Under the pieces are notes generated by a model. The model made no database searches and was not told the DNA's origin. It saw only the letters and a program-made list of their open reading frames with translations. Made by a program: the position numbers and the translations under genes. From contig NZ_JATACI010000002.1 in NCBI RefSeq assembly GCF_037892195.1, positions 2,046,001-2,110,000 of the forward strand: DNA of 64,000 bases, in the 5' to 3' direction. The first letter of the stretch is position 1. Each line of letters starts with the position of its first letter. This DNA comes from Yoonia sp. GPGPB17 (GTDB lineage: Bacteria > Pseudomonadota > Alphaproteobacteria > Rhodobacterales > Rhodobacteraceae). Below, one piece after another: positions 17,892 through 26,672 of the stretch.

Positions 17892-19076
17892 ATGAGCGAC
17901 GCACCCATCGAAATCACTGCGCATCCCACGATCAACGCGATTGCTGCGTCTGATTGGGATGACTGCGCTTGCCCGGAGGCTGTGGATGGGCGGCCCTATG
18001 ATCCGTTCACGACGCATCGGTTTTTGAAGGCATTGGAAGACAGCGGTTCAGTTGGCCCCGGCAGCGGATGGCAGCCGCGCTATGTGACCGCTAAACAAGA
18101 TGGCGAGATGATCGCGGTAGCGCCACTTTATGCCAAGGGGCATTCGCAGGGCGAGTATATCTTCGATCACAACTGGGCGCATGCCTACGAGAACGCAGGC
18201 GGACGGTATTATCCCAAGTTGCAAATCGCTGTGCCATTTACCCCGGCGACAGGGCGGCGGTTTCTAACAAAGCCCGGACACGAGGTCACGGGGATGTCGG
18301 CACTGGTTCAAGGCGCGGTCCAGATTGCTGCGGACAACGAACTGTCGTCAGTCCATGCCACCTTTTGCACCGAAGCCGAGGCCATCGCCGGAGCCGAGAT
18401 GGGCCTGCTGACCCGGATCGGTCAACAGTTTCATTGGGTCAATGATGGTTATGCGGATTTCGAGGCATTCCTCGGCTCACTCTCCAGCCGAAAGCGCAAG
18501 AATATGCGCAAAGAGCGGGCGCAGGCCAATGACTTTGGCGGCGAGATTGTTGAGCTGACGGGTGACCAGATACAGCCCGAGCATTGGGATGCATTCTGGA
18601 TCTTCTATCAGGACACCGGTAACCGCAAATGGGGCACGCCCTATCTGACGCGCAATTTTTTTCATTTTGCCCATCAGACAATGCGGGATGATATGCTGAT
18701 GGTGCTCGCCCTGCGCGATGGTCGGCCTGTTGCGGGGGCGCTGAATTTCATTGGACGCGATACGCTTTTTGGCCGCTACTGGGGGTGTATTGAGCATCAC
18801 CCCTGCCTGCACTTTGAGATCTGCTATTATCGCGCCATCGACTATGCCATCCGAAACGGGCTGGGCAAGGTCGAGGCTGGCGCACAGGGCGAACACAAGC
18901 TGGCGCGGGGGTATCTGCCCGTGGCCACCCATTCACTGCATTGGTTTGGGGATGCAGGCTTCAAAGATGCAGTGGCTCGCTATCTGGACGCCGAACGCGA
19001 TGCCGTCGACAATGAAATCGAAGTGCTGACCAGCTACGGCCCCTTTCGCAAAACCGACATGGAGGATCACCAATGA
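17892..19076 (+). CDS. GNAT-superfamily peptidogalycan/DUF482-type acyltransferase
   Basis: A 394-residue protein of the alphaproteobacterial family sometimes called peptidogalycan biosynthesis or GNAT DUF482. Signatures are [19 protein letters not shown] near the N-terminus, [62 protein letters not shown] and [14 protein letters not shown]. Substrate is unknown; the fold resembles FemAB-like aminoacyl transferases. The start at 17892 follows the GDPD stop by 31 bases. It overlaps the next gene by ATGA. Confidence 0.87.
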   Translation: MSDAPIEITAHPTINAIAASDWDDCACPEAVDGRPYDPFTTHRFLKALEDSGSVGPGSGWQPRYVTAKQDGEMIAVAPLYAKGHSQGEYIFDHNWAHAYENAGGRYYPKLQIAVPFTPATGRRFLTKPGHEVTGMSALVQGAVQIAADNELSSVHATFCTEAEAIAGAEMGLLTRIGQQFHWVNDGYADFEAFLGSLSSRKRKNMRKERAQANDFGGEIVELTGDQIQPEHWDAFWIFYQDTGNRKWGTPYLTRNFFHFAHQTMRDDMLMVLALRDGRPVAGALNFIGRDTLFGRYWGCIEHHPCLHFEICYYRAIDYAIRNGLGKVEAGAQGEHKLARGYLPVATHSLHWFGDAGFKDAVARYLDAERDAVDNEIEVLTSYGPFRKTDMEDHQ

Positions 19077-19372
19077 CCGAGAAATTGACCGACGCCGCGC
19101 GCGCAGAACACATCGACCCGCTTTTGGCGAACGGTTGGACCTTGGTGGATGGGCGCGACGCGATCTACAAGAAGTTCGTTTTTGGCAACTTCATTGGGGC
19201 CTTTGGGTTCATGACCCAAGCCGCGATCCATGCCGAAAAGCTGAACCACCACCCCGAATGGTCAAACGTCTATAAAACCGTGGAAGTGACCTTGACGACG
19301 CATGATGCAGGTGGCCTAAGCGCGCTGGATGCCAAACTGGGCACTATTCTGGACAAACTGGCCGGGGGCTGA
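19073..19372 (+). CDS. phhB: 4a-hydroxytetrahydrobiopterin dehydratase
   Basis: The 99-residue pterin-4a-carbinolamine dehydratase has the family core: [42 protein letters not shown]. The HHP and later histidine form the active site. It recycles the 4a-hydroxypterin made by phenylalanine hydroxylase, or acts in molybdopterin metabolism. No hydroxylase gene is nearby. ATGA overlap with the preceding gene. Confidence 0.93.
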   Translation: MTEKLTDAARAEHIDPLLANGWTLVDGRDAIYKKFVFGNFIGAFGFMTQAAIHAEKLNHHPEWSNVYKTVEVTLTTHDAGGLSALDAKLGTILDKLAGG

Positions 19373-19373
19373 A

Positions 19374-20219
19374 TTGGACGCTTTGCTGAATACCGTGCTC
19401 TGGGATGGGAAAACCATTTCGGACCTGCTGACACTTGAGTTTTTCGTTTCTGCGATCGGCAGTGTGCTGGCAGCGCTCACCATTTTGTTTGTTGGGTTTC
19501 TCGTCGGTGGGTGGGTCCGCCGCAGGATCATCCGGCTGGGGCAGAAGTACGATCACCTTGACGTCACACTGTTCAACTTTCTGGGCAATGTGGCGCGCTA
19601 TGTCGTCATCGGCTTTGCATTCCTGTTTGTACTGAACACATTCGGCGTGCAGACGACCTCTGTCGTCGCAGTTATCGGTGCGGCAGGCCTGGCGATCGGC
19701 TTGGCTTTGCAGGGCACGCTGTCAAATGTGGCGGCGGGCGTGATGATCGTCTTTTTCCGCCCGATCAAGATCGGTGACTTCGTTGAAGTGAACGGGCAAA
19801 TGGGTACGGTCAAAGACATCACCCTGAACTACACCGAACTCGCCGCTGTCAGTAACGTGCAGATCATCATACCCAACGCGCAGGTCTGGGGGAATACGAT
19901 CACCAACTATTCCAGCTATGACACGCGCCGGGCGGAGTGGGTTTTTGGGGTGGGCTATGGGGCCAATCTGAAACTGGCAGAAGACACGATCCGATCGACC
20001 ATTCTGGCCGATCCGCGCGCCAAGACAGACCCCGAGCCGTTCATTCAGGTCAACAACCTTGGTGACAGCTCGGTCGATTTTCTGGTGCGGGTCTGGTGCG
20101 ACAGTGGTGACTACTTTGCCTTTCAAGCCGACATGAAACGGCAGGTGAAAGAGGCGCTAGATGGTGCGGGCGTCGACATCCCCTTCCCAACCCGGACTGT
20201 GGTCCAGGTGCAGGGGTAA
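19374..20219 (+). CDS. Small-conductance mechanosensitive channel (MscS family)
   Basis: About 281 residues with three N-terminal helices. The pore helix is AAGLAIGLALQGTLSNVAAGVMI, rich in alternating glycine and alanine. The beta domain contains FFRPIKIGDFVEVNGQMGTVKDI, VQIIIPNAQVWGNTITNYSSYDTRR and the C-terminal GVDIPFPTRTV. It releases solutes during hypo-osmotic shock. The proposed TTG start at 19374, two bases after the phhB stop with GGGGGC upstream, is uncertain. The frame stays open inside phhB but has no better start. Confidence 0.92.
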   Translation: MDALLNTVLWDGKTISDLLTLEFFVSAIGSVLAALTILFVGFLVGGWVRRRIIRLGQKYDHLDVTLFNFLGNVARYVVIGFAFLFVLNTFGVQTTSVVAVIGAAGLAIGLALQGTLSNVAAGVMIVFFRPIKIGDFVEVNGQMGTVKDITLNYTELAAVSNVQIIIPNAQVWGNTITNYSSYDTRRAEWVFGVGYGANLKLAEDTIRSTILADPRAKTDPEPFIQVNNLGDSSVDFLVRVWCDSGDYFAFQADMKRQVKEALDGAGVDIPFPTRTVVQVQG

Positions 20220-20611
20220 CGCCAAGTACCGCGTCAGGGTGGCTTTGCCTGAGCTGACGCATTGGGCATTCTGACGAAGCTTTGTCTTAAAAGCAGCGAA
20301 GTGTTTTGAGGGAAGACTTGGCATACGGGATACTCAAGCAGTTCGGCAACCCGCCGCACAAGCATCTCCCAGACTTCTCGCCTGTTTTCATGGTGTGCGG
20401 CATTGGCGATAGCGTTTTCACCGTATTGACCAGCCATCCCAATCGGTGCGTGGCAGGAAAGAATGCCGGTGCCGTCAGCGGAGGTGGCAGCTGCACAGCG
20501 ACTTCATTGCCAGATGCGGGCCCAGAACAACAGTCCGCACGCTCACCGAAAGCGACGCTGGAGCGAGGCCAACTGAACATCGAACGTTCATTGTCGCCAC
20601 CACATGCTACG
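20220..20611. other. Intergenic stretch without a supported gene; possible decayed coding remnant
   Basis: No frame here has a start, ribosome-binding site and family match. One minus-strand frame (about 20234-20500) reads protein-like, with HENRREVWEMLVRRVAELL and then PVCQVFPQ, which suggests a remnant of a lost gene. I could not name it. Confidence 0.4.
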
Positions 20612-20929
20612 TCAACGGGATTGCGAGAAGAGCCAGATACTGACGATGGCCAGCCCCAACCCAGCCAATTGCGGCAACCCGAGGCGTTCTCCAAAAAGCA
20701 CGGCTCCAAGAATGGATAGTGCGACGACCTGACTCATGCTGGACAATACAGCCCCGTTTCCGAGCCCATGCGCGAGCAGCCGCACATAAGCCAGATTGCC
20801 AATCCCCAGAACAAGGATAGCAAAGAGCAAAGCCGAGCCCACACCCGTGTCAGCAAACTGTTTTAACAGTACGCTGCCAAGCGAAAAGCTGGCCCCGACA
20901 GCAGTGAGAACCAACCAATAGGACATCAT
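20612..20929 (-). CDS. Four-helix SMR/EamA-like small transporter
   Basis: A 105-residue protein with four predicted membrane helices: YWLVLTAVGASFSLGSVLL, GSALLFAILVLGIGNLAYV, AVLSSMSQVVALSILGAVLF and LPQLAGLGLAIVSIWLF. The size and the FGERLGLPQLAGLGLAIVSIW ending match half-EamA/SMR transporters. It lacks the deep conserved glutamate of EmrE in helix 1, so drug export is not supported. Start at ATG 20929 or 20926. Confidence 0.72.
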   Translation of the reverse strand: MMSYWLVLTAVGASFSLGSVLLKQFADTGVGSALLFAILVLGIGNLAYVRLLAHGLGNGAVLSSMSQVVALSILGAVLFGERLGLPQLAGLGLAIVSIWLFSQSR

Positions 20930-20956
20930 AACCAAATCTTTCGTAAATCCACTGCC

Positions 20957-21567
20957 TCAGGCAGCGCGGCCTTCAAGGGTTTTCATCAGCAAGAGAACAT
21001 CGCCAGTGTAGTAGGGCGGACTTGGGTGTAGCCGCACAGGGTCGCTTGCGACCCGCACATAGCCAAGGCGCTCATACAAGCGCACCGCGCCGGTGTTCTG
21101 CGCGTAGACTTGAATACTCATCTTGTCGAAGCCGTTGTCACGGGCCTGATCTTCTGCGGCCGCTAAAAGTTGCGAGCCTATGCCTTGGTTTTGTCCTTCT
21201 TCAAAAACAGCCAACGCATTGATGAACCATGTGTTCACTGACAGTTTTTCGAGCGCAACAAAGGGGGCAATCGGTGCTTAAGCAGATCGTCAGGGTCTTC
21301 GGTTGGCGCTTCGGTTATTGCGTAGCTAAGGACCATTCCCATTGGGTGCCCATATGGCTCGGCGACCAAAGCGTTTGTGTAAGAGAACCCACCAGTTGTG
21401 CGTTTTGCACGCTCTATGCCGACCTCGAGCGGTGTTTGACCTTCAAAGCAGGAACGGGTCCAAAGCCAATTCGGGATGCCTTCGCCTGCGAGATTGATCA
21501 GCTTGGCTAGGCTTTCGGCATCCAAAGTATCGGCTTGTCGGATTGAAAGTGAGGATTGTACGTTCAT
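20957..21567 (-). CDS. GNAT N-acetyltransferase, broken by a +2 frameshift (probably artefactual)
   Basis: The first frame starts MNVQSSLSIRQADTLDAESL and runs through YGHPMGMVLSYAITEAPTE. The second has the acetyl-CoA-binding segment NALAVFEEGQNQGIGSQLL and the C-terminal AVRLYERLGYVRVASD. The break coincides with GCTTAAGC (21276-21283). Reading GCCGGC gives PDDLPAPIAPFVALEKL and joins the frames into about 202 residues, the normal size for this GNAT subfamily. The substrate is unknown. A nearby run of five C residues on the coding strand is not needed to explain the shift. Confidence 0.82.
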
Positions 21568-21597
21568 TGTTCTAACCTAATTGGCATGTTTGTGATT

Positions 21598-21623
21598 GGT
21601 CGGGCGTAAGAACATGCCCGACC
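21598..21623. other. Intergenic hairpin (possible terminator)
   Basis: A perfect 8-bp inverted repeat GGTCGGGC/GCCCGACC with a 10-base loop lies just past the stop of the minus-strand gene at 21638. The T-rich flank (TTTTCTTTTC) is on the plus-strand side, so it is a good terminator only for plus-strand transcription. No plus-strand gene ends there. Confidence 0.4.
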
Positions 21624-21637
21624 TTTTCTTTTCGGCG

Positions 21638-22315
21638 TCAGATAGAGGGGATGACGCTGTCATCAAAAATGGGCCCGACCGGCGCACCGGAGTCCCATTC
21701 CAAGTGGTCATCTTCGATTGCCGGTGCCTGCTCGAACCCGCCGATATGGTATGCAGCGTCTTGGGCCAAAACCGGGACCACTGCGGTCCCTTCAAATGAA
21801 TAGGTTGCACTGAGGCCCCAGAAGTCATTGAAACCAAGCGTTGTTTGGGTCAGTCCGCCGCCCATTTTGGCGAAGTCTCCTGTTGCGCCGGTGACGGGGC
21901 GCAGGTTTGGCTGACCGATATCGGCAATCTCAGTCCCTTGCGTTACGACAGTCGCTCCGTCGTTGAAGGCAAAGGTCTGGCGGCTGATGATCCAGACGCC
22001 GGTCGTCGCATTGCCGCCTTCACCGACGAAGAAGCCATCACAGGTCCAAGTGCCCAAAACGAGATCCGGGAACGCTGGGCTGCCATCTTCAAGAACGCCC
22101 ACGGTCCCGTCAGAAAGCGTGCCTTCGGGGTAGATATAGCCTTGGCTGACAAAGGCATTGCCGTGTGCAGGCATCCCGTTTTCATGTACAGGCGCGGCTG
22201 CCATGTGAATGCGGGTGTGATCTTCGGCCACGTCAAAGGCCACGGGGGCCTCGGCTTTCGCGAATGTCGTCAGTGACAAAGCAAGAGCTGTTGAAGTAAT
22301 GAGTGTCTTGAACAT
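21638..22315 (-). CDS. Secreted protein with an allene-oxide-cyclase/dirigent-like barrel pattern
   Basis: The 225-residue protein has a signal peptide (MFKTLITSTALALSLTTFAKA) and a beta-rich body containing LGTWTCDGFFVGEGG, ISRQTFAFNDGATVVTQGTE and RPVTGATGDFAKMGGGLTQTTLG. The TGATGDFAxxGG segment resembles the AOC/dirigent barrel, but the match is weak and no enzymatic role is claimed. It lies 37 bases downstream of the homocysteine methyltransferase gene, so the two may be transcribed together. Confidence 0.62.
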   Translation of the reverse strand: MFKTLITSTALALSLTTFAKAEAPVAFDVAEDHTRIHMAAAPVHENGMPAHGNAFVSQGYIYPEGTLSDGTVGVLEDGSPAFPDLVLGTWTCDGFFVGEGGNATTGVWIISRQTFAFNDGATVVTQGTEIADIGQPNLRPVTGATGDFAKMGGGLTQTTLGFNDFWGLSATYSFEGTAVVPVLAQDAAYHIGGFEQAPAIEDDHLEWDSGAPVGPIFDDSVIPSI

Positions 22316-22352
22316 TTGAAGTCCTTTCAGTGTGTTTTGGATTTAGTAAGTG

Positions 22353-23297
22353 TCAGGCTGCAGTCAGCGGATGGTCATGCGCCGCAATGCAGCCCACATG
22401 CCGGTGGTCGGTTCCGCAGCAACCGCCCAAAACCCGGATGTTGGGAAGGCGCGAAAGAAGATCCGCGCTAAGTTTGCCAAGCTCTGCCGGATTGCCGTCA
22501 TCGAGGGTTTCGGCTTCGTCCAACTCGGTATGGCTTTGGCGTGACGCATTGGACCGAATGCCGCCAATGCGCAGGGTCCATGCTTGGGTGGTATCCAGCA
22601 CGTCGCGGAAATGATCCGGATGCGCACAGTTGATCATGTAGTAAAGCGGGCCACTGTCAGTCGCGGCATCGACCTCGGCGATCGCATCACCGAGCGATTG
22701 GCCCGACGGCAAGTGTCCATCGGTTTCCAGCGTAAAGGCGATGACAGCAGGTACATCGATTTCCTGCGCAGCCTGGACGATGCCGATGGCTTCACCTGCA
22801 TGGGTCAGCGTCATGGCACTGATCATATCAACGCCCGCCTTGCCAAGCGCATGAATCTGAGGTGCGTGGATCAGCAACGCGTCTTGCTGAGAAATCTCAG
22901 TGTCCGGCGCATATGCATCGCCCGCAGGGCCTACCAATCCATTGATAAGGATCGGGCAGTCGCCGGTTTCGTGCTGCGTACGTAGATCAGAGACAAAAGA
23001 GACCGCCCGTCTGTTCGTCTCCATAACCTCCTTGAGCGTCTGACCAAGTGGCCCAGCCCATGCGGTTCCCGCGCGCCAGGTCGGTGCATCCAGAATGAAC
23101 CCACGACCGGACGTTTTTGCGATATCAATGAACCGCTCGAAGTAAGCCCGCAGATCAGCGCGGCCTTGATCTGTCTCCAACAACACCGCTGCCGAGAAGC
23201 AGGGCAATTCATAGCCTTTATCGAAAATCAAAAATGTCTCCAGTCCTCCGTCAGAGAGGAAGAAACGGCGGGTCTCTTTCAGTGTTTGAATGCGCAT
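22353..23297 (-). CDS. Homocysteine S-methyltransferase family protein
   Basis: The 314-residue TIM barrel starts with LSDGGLETFLIFDKGYELP and has the three zinc cysteines: MINCAHPDHF near residue 220 and the CC pair in RVLGGCCGTDHRH near 295. Members (MmuM, BMT) move a methyl group from S-methylmethionine, betaine or a similar donor to homocysteine. The donor cannot be read from sequence. A TetR gene is divergent (188-base gap), a likely regulator. No SAH or SAM riboswitch was recognised upstream. Confidence 0.9.
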   Translation of the reverse strand: MRIQTLKETRRFFLSDGGLETFLIFDKGYELPCFSAAVLLETDQGRADLRAYFERFIDIAKTSGRGFILDAPTWRAGTAWAGPLGQTLKEVMETNRRAVSFVSDLRTQHETGDCPILINGLVGPAGDAYAPDTEISQQDALLIHAPQIHALGKAGVDMISAMTLTHAGEAIGIVQAAQEIDVPAVIAFTLETDGHLPSGQSLGDAIAEVDAATDSGPLYYMINCAHPDHFRDVLDTTQAWTLRIGGIRSNASRQSHTELDEAETLDDGNPAELGKLSADLLSRLPNIRVLGGCCGTDHRHVGCIAAHDHPLTAA

Positions 23298-23484
23298 CGA
23301 AGCTGTCCTTGTCTGTTTGTGCCAAGGAGATACTTCTGACCTTGTGCCAACTGATAGTTGTCGCGTGGTCCGGTTGTTTCATTTCAATTTTTGCTGTAAA
23401 TTCAGTCGGTAATCGAAAGACAGTTGATACGTCCTATCTCCGAAATGCGGTCAACTGGACTCGCAGTACAGTGAGAGGCACGCC

Positions 23485-24102
23485 GTGGACCAAAAAGTCG
23501 ATACACGAAGCAGAATCCTCGACATCGCCGAGGCGGCTGTTTTGGACAAAGGGTTTGAAGCAACCTCAATTGAAGAGATTGTTGCAGGTGCGGAGATATC
23601 GCGTGGCGGATTTTTCTACCACTTCAAGGATAAGAACGCCTTGGCGCGCGCAATGCTGGAGCGGTACATCGAAAATGAAGACGCGCTTTATGACGATCTC
23701 TTTGCCAGGGCGCGGGAGTTAAACGACGACCCGCTGCATTGCATGCTGATCGGGCTGAAGCTGTTGGCGGAGATGCTTGAGGACATGCCCGAAGGGCACC
23801 CCGGCTGCGTGATAGCATCGACAGCATATCAGGATCGGCTCTTTGACGACGGCGTTCGCGAGTTGAACCGGCAAGCCATTCTGGGATGGCGCAAGCGGTT
23901 CAGGGGGATGTTTGAAGAAATCGCCGAGAAGTATGAACCCCGGGAAGTTGTCAATATGGATGCTTTGGGCGACATGGTGTCCGGAGTGGTAGAAGGTGGA
24001 TTGGTACTTCAACGTGCCCTTCGTGAGCACAATAGTGCATCTGAACAGATCATGTTGTTCAGGACGTATTTGAAACTCCTGTTTGCGCCAAAGCCCTTTT
24101 GA
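23485..24102 (+). CDS. TetR-family transcriptional regulator
   Basis: The 205-residue protein has a TetR helix-turn-helix domain (ILDIAEAAVLDKGFEATSIEEIV, ISRGGFFYHFKDKNALARAML) and a TetR_C-type ligand domain with GHPGCVIASTAYQ. GTG at 23485 is used because GAGAGG lies eight bases before. It faces the homocysteine methyltransferase gene; the intervening DNA holds a small palindrome CAACT-GAT-AGTTG (23348-23360) that could be an operator. That is inference only. Confidence 0.9.
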   Translation: MDQKVDTRSRILDIAEAAVLDKGFEATSIEEIVAGAEISRGGFFYHFKDKNALARAMLERYIENEDALYDDLFARARELNDDPLHCMLIGLKLLAEMLEDMPEGHPGCVIASTAYQDRLFDDGVRELNRQAILGWRKRFRGMFEEIAEKYEPREVVNMDALGDMVSGVVEGGLVLQRALREHNSASEQIMLFRTYLKLLFAPKPF

Positions 24103-24577
24103 ACATTGCTGTCGACAAGGCTCGCCAACTCGAAGCAAACAGTCATCGGCTCCGCAGCATTGGTCAAATTCGTGGTAGTGTCTCAGTTTGAGATTACTTT
24201 CTTTTGTAGAGGCCACGCTTTTTAGGCGCAGATGCGTCCGCATTGATCGGACCCACAATCCTCCCGCCAAAACCAGACGTCGGCACCGCGTTAACATCGA
24301 GGCTATTGCGTCAAATTGAAGAGCCGTTCCTAGCGCGCACTTGCTAGTGGTACATCTGCGAGTGCATTCGGCCTCTAAGAGCCTAATCTGTGAATTCGAG
24401 TTTCTCGCTGCGCGCTAACGCAGCACGAATGATACTGCACATGCTCAGGTCTTCACACTGCGGTGCGACAAGGATTGTGCGGTCAAGGATCTAGACGCGG
24501 CCCTTTGCAGCCTTTCTTTGCAAGTGTTCGGACGGCGCTTTGTCGTGCGAAACAGGTTGCCGCTCGCCTGAGGTATT
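24103..24577. other. 475-base intergenic stretch without a supported gene
   Basis: All frames are short or lack a start and ribosome-binding site. I see no RNA gene, repeat pair or transposase remnant that I can defend. It presumably carries the promoter of the MFS gene. Confidence 0.5.
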
Positions 24578-25900
24578 GTGCTTGTCGACAGCAACGACGA
24601 TGCTGCAAAGATGGCCACCGAAATCGAGTTTTCTTTCGCAGCACTGAACCCGTCAGCGCGACGGCACATTCGCGTGTTTCAGTTGCACCAGTGCCTTGAC
24701 CGTTTTGCGATGGGACTGACAGTCGCCGTTGTCGCTCTGGCATTGACTGACCGTGGCATGGACCTCTTTCAAATCTCCCTTCTCTTTGGGGTCTACTCGC
24801 TCACGACAATGGCGATGGAGCTGCCGTTTGGCGGTCTTGCCGACAGTATTGGCCGCAAGCCGGTCTTTTTGACGGCAGTCGTCGCCAGCTTGATTTCACT
24901 CGCGCTCTTTCTCTCGACACGTGATTTCCATGTGCTGGCGCTTTCGTTTGCATTCATCGGTTTTGGACGCGCGCTCAGGTCAGGCACGCTCGACGCGTGG
25001 TTTGTTGAAACCTTCAAGGCCCGCGCACCTAATGTAGACGTCCAGCCCGCGCTGGCCAAAGCGCAATGGGCTAACGCAGTAGGGCTAGCTATGGGCGCCG
25101 TCCTCGGAGGTCTTCTGCCCGATGTTTTGGGCGAGGTCGCAAAAAGCCTCGGGTTCAGCATCTATGATGTGTCCTACCTGGCAAGCATTGGCGTGATGTT
25201 GGGCGTGTTTGTTTTCACGATGTTGGCCATTGTCGAAAAACCACGTCCAAGGAACGTCGCTTCACTCATGCACGGCTTCGCCAATGTTCCAACGGTGATA
25301 AAAGACGCGGGCCTTTTGGCTCTTAAACATCCGGCTCTGTCGATCCTGCTGGCAGCGTTGGCGTTTTTTCTGATGGCAACCAACCCAGTCGAGGTGCTTT
25401 GGCCGACCCACGCAAAACCCATGTTAGATGCGGGCTACGCAAACACCATCATCGGTGTCGTCACTGCGACCTATTTCTTCTCCATCGCTTTCGGCGCATC
25501 CATGTCTCCGCACATCAGCCGGATCTTCAAGCGGCGGCACGCCATGACGCTGGCTGCGACCTTCGCTTGCCTGGCAGGCGTTCAGATCGCATTGGCGTTG
25601 CAAGGCAGTATCATCGGCTTTGTGACAGTATTCGTCCTGTATTCTGTCATCCTTGGTGTCAGCGAAACACCGGCGAGCAGCATTCTGCATCGCTGCGTAG
25701 AAGACCGTCAGCGGTCGACCATGCTATCGCTAAGATCGCTGATACAACAGTTGGGGGGCGCATTGGGTCTGGTTTTGGCAGGAACTGTCGCTGAAATCTA
25801 TTCTACACCCATCGCATGGATTGTGGGGGCCGGGTTTCTGTTCGTCGCAGTGATGCTGATCTTGGTTTTGGTCAGACGGCTGGCCGTAGAATCCGAATAA
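24578..25900 (+). CDS. MFS transporter
   Basis: A 440-residue twelve-helix carrier. The N-half has the MFS loop motif GGLADSIGRKPVF and the C-half a matching SPHISRIFKRRHAM. Segments such as LFGVYSLTTMAMELPFGGLADS and NAVGLAMGAVLGGLLPD are typical of drug/proton antiporter-like members. GTG 24578 has GAGG five bases upstream; ATG 24611 (MATEIEFSFAALNPSA) is an alternative without a clear site. The substrate is unknown. The gene stands alone after a long non-coding gap. Confidence 0.87.
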   Translation: MLVDSNDDAAKMATEIEFSFAALNPSARRHIRVFQLHQCLDRFAMGLTVAVVALALTDRGMDLFQISLLFGVYSLTTMAMELPFGGLADSIGRKPVFLTAVVASLISLALFLSTRDFHVLALSFAFIGFGRALRSGTLDAWFVETFKARAPNVDVQPALAKAQWANAVGLAMGAVLGGLLPDVLGEVAKSLGFSIYDVSYLASIGVMLGVFVFTMLAIVEKPRPRNVASLMHGFANVPTVIKDAGLLALKHPALSILLAALAFFLMATNPVEVLWPTHAKPMLDAGYANTIIGVVTATYFFSIAFGASMSPHISRIFKRRHAMTLAATFACLAGVQIALALQGSIIGFVTVFVLYSVILGVSETPASSILHRCVEDRQRSTMLSLRSLIQQLGGALGLVLAGTVAEIYSTPIAWIVGAGFLFVAVMLILVLVRRLAVESE

Positions 25901-26032
25901 CTGACGTTCGTACGCGGTTCAGTATCGGCCACTTTGGGCTCAAACCCTACTCTTGTCGAAATGCATCATTTACGAAAAAGACCACTATCGCACTCCCGTC
26001 GCGGCCTGCCGTGCTGCGCGGAAAGATTGTAA

Positions 26033-26058
26033 GGGACCGGCCCTTTTGGGCGGGTCTT
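26033..26058. terminator. Hairpin between convergent genes
   Basis: AAGACCCGCCC AAAA GGGCCGGTC on the minus strand (and its mirror on plus) forms a stem with one mismatch between the ends of the MFS gene and the peroxiredoxin gene. Flanking T-runs are weak, so function as a terminator is only likely. Confidence 0.4.
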
Positions 26059-26065
26059 ACAGTAT

Positions 26066-26578
26066 CTAGTCCAGTGCCTTTTCCTGATAATCCATGGCGG
26101 CCAGCAATGTCTCACCTGCCGAGATTTCGCATTCGCCGGGGCTGAGTTCTTCGTTCAATATCTCAACCACGCCGTTGTCGACCAGCATAGCGTAGCGTTT
26201 CGACCGATCCACAAAACCGACAGGTGGCGCACTGAAGTTCATGCCGATGGCTGTGGTGAATGCGCTTTCCGCATCGGCCAGCATGGTGATCCCCGTTTCG
26301 GTCGCGCGGGTACTTTCGCCCCAGGCCTGCATGACGAAGGGGTCATTGACGGCGACGCAGATAATCTCATCCACCCCTTTGGCTTTGAAGTCATCGAAGG
26401 TGACCATGAAGCTGGGCACATGGGCCGTAGAGCACGTGCCGGTGTAGGCACCGGGCAGGCCGAAGAGCACGACTTTGCGATCCTTCAGCTTGTCGGCCAG
26501 AACCACCTGTTCCGGACCATCACCGCCCATTTGCAGCAATGTCGCATTTGGCAAAGTGTCGCCTGTCTTGATTGTCAT
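26066..26578 (-). CDS. Peroxiredoxin (Prx5/AhpC-like, redoxin family)
   Basis: A 170-residue thioredoxin-fold peroxidase. The peroxidatic cysteine is in LPGAYTGTCSTAHVPSFM (about residue 50), followed by VDEIICVAVNDPFVMQAWGE and the C-terminal CEISAG cysteine. It reduces peroxides with thiol cofactors such as glutathione. The start at MTIKTGDTLPNATL gives the family length; the frame remains open upstream without coding character. It diverges from the flavoprotein gene at 26673. Confidence 0.94.
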   Translation of the reverse strand: MTIKTGDTLPNATLLQMGGDGPEQVVLADKLKDRKVVLFGLPGAYTGTCSTAHVPSFMVTFDDFKAKGVDEIICVAVNDPFVMQAWGESTRATETGITMLADAESAFTTAIGMNFSAPPVGFVDRSKRYAMLVDNGVVEILNEELSPGECEISAGETLLAAMDYQEKALD

Positions 26579-26672
26579 ATCGCTAGCCCTCGTTCGCAAT
26601 TGTTTCTGCTGTCGCTTCACATATAGAGTTTGCAGGAACAAGTACCAGTCAGATCGAAAGGTAAACCCCCGC

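Noticed and set aside
21259..21268. Deletion in the C-run as the cause of the GNAT frameshift
   Set aside because: Replacing the nearby GCTTAAGC by GCCGGC alone restores the frame with a better junction, matching the pattern in the other genes.
23298..23484. SAH or SAM riboswitch before the homocysteine methyltransferase gene
   Set aside because: No paired elements or conserved loops of either riboswitch were recognisable; only a small palindrome near a TetR gene is present.
24103..24577. Transposase remnant in the gap before the MFS gene
   Set aside because: No frame carries a transposase motif and no terminal inverted repeats or target duplication are visible.
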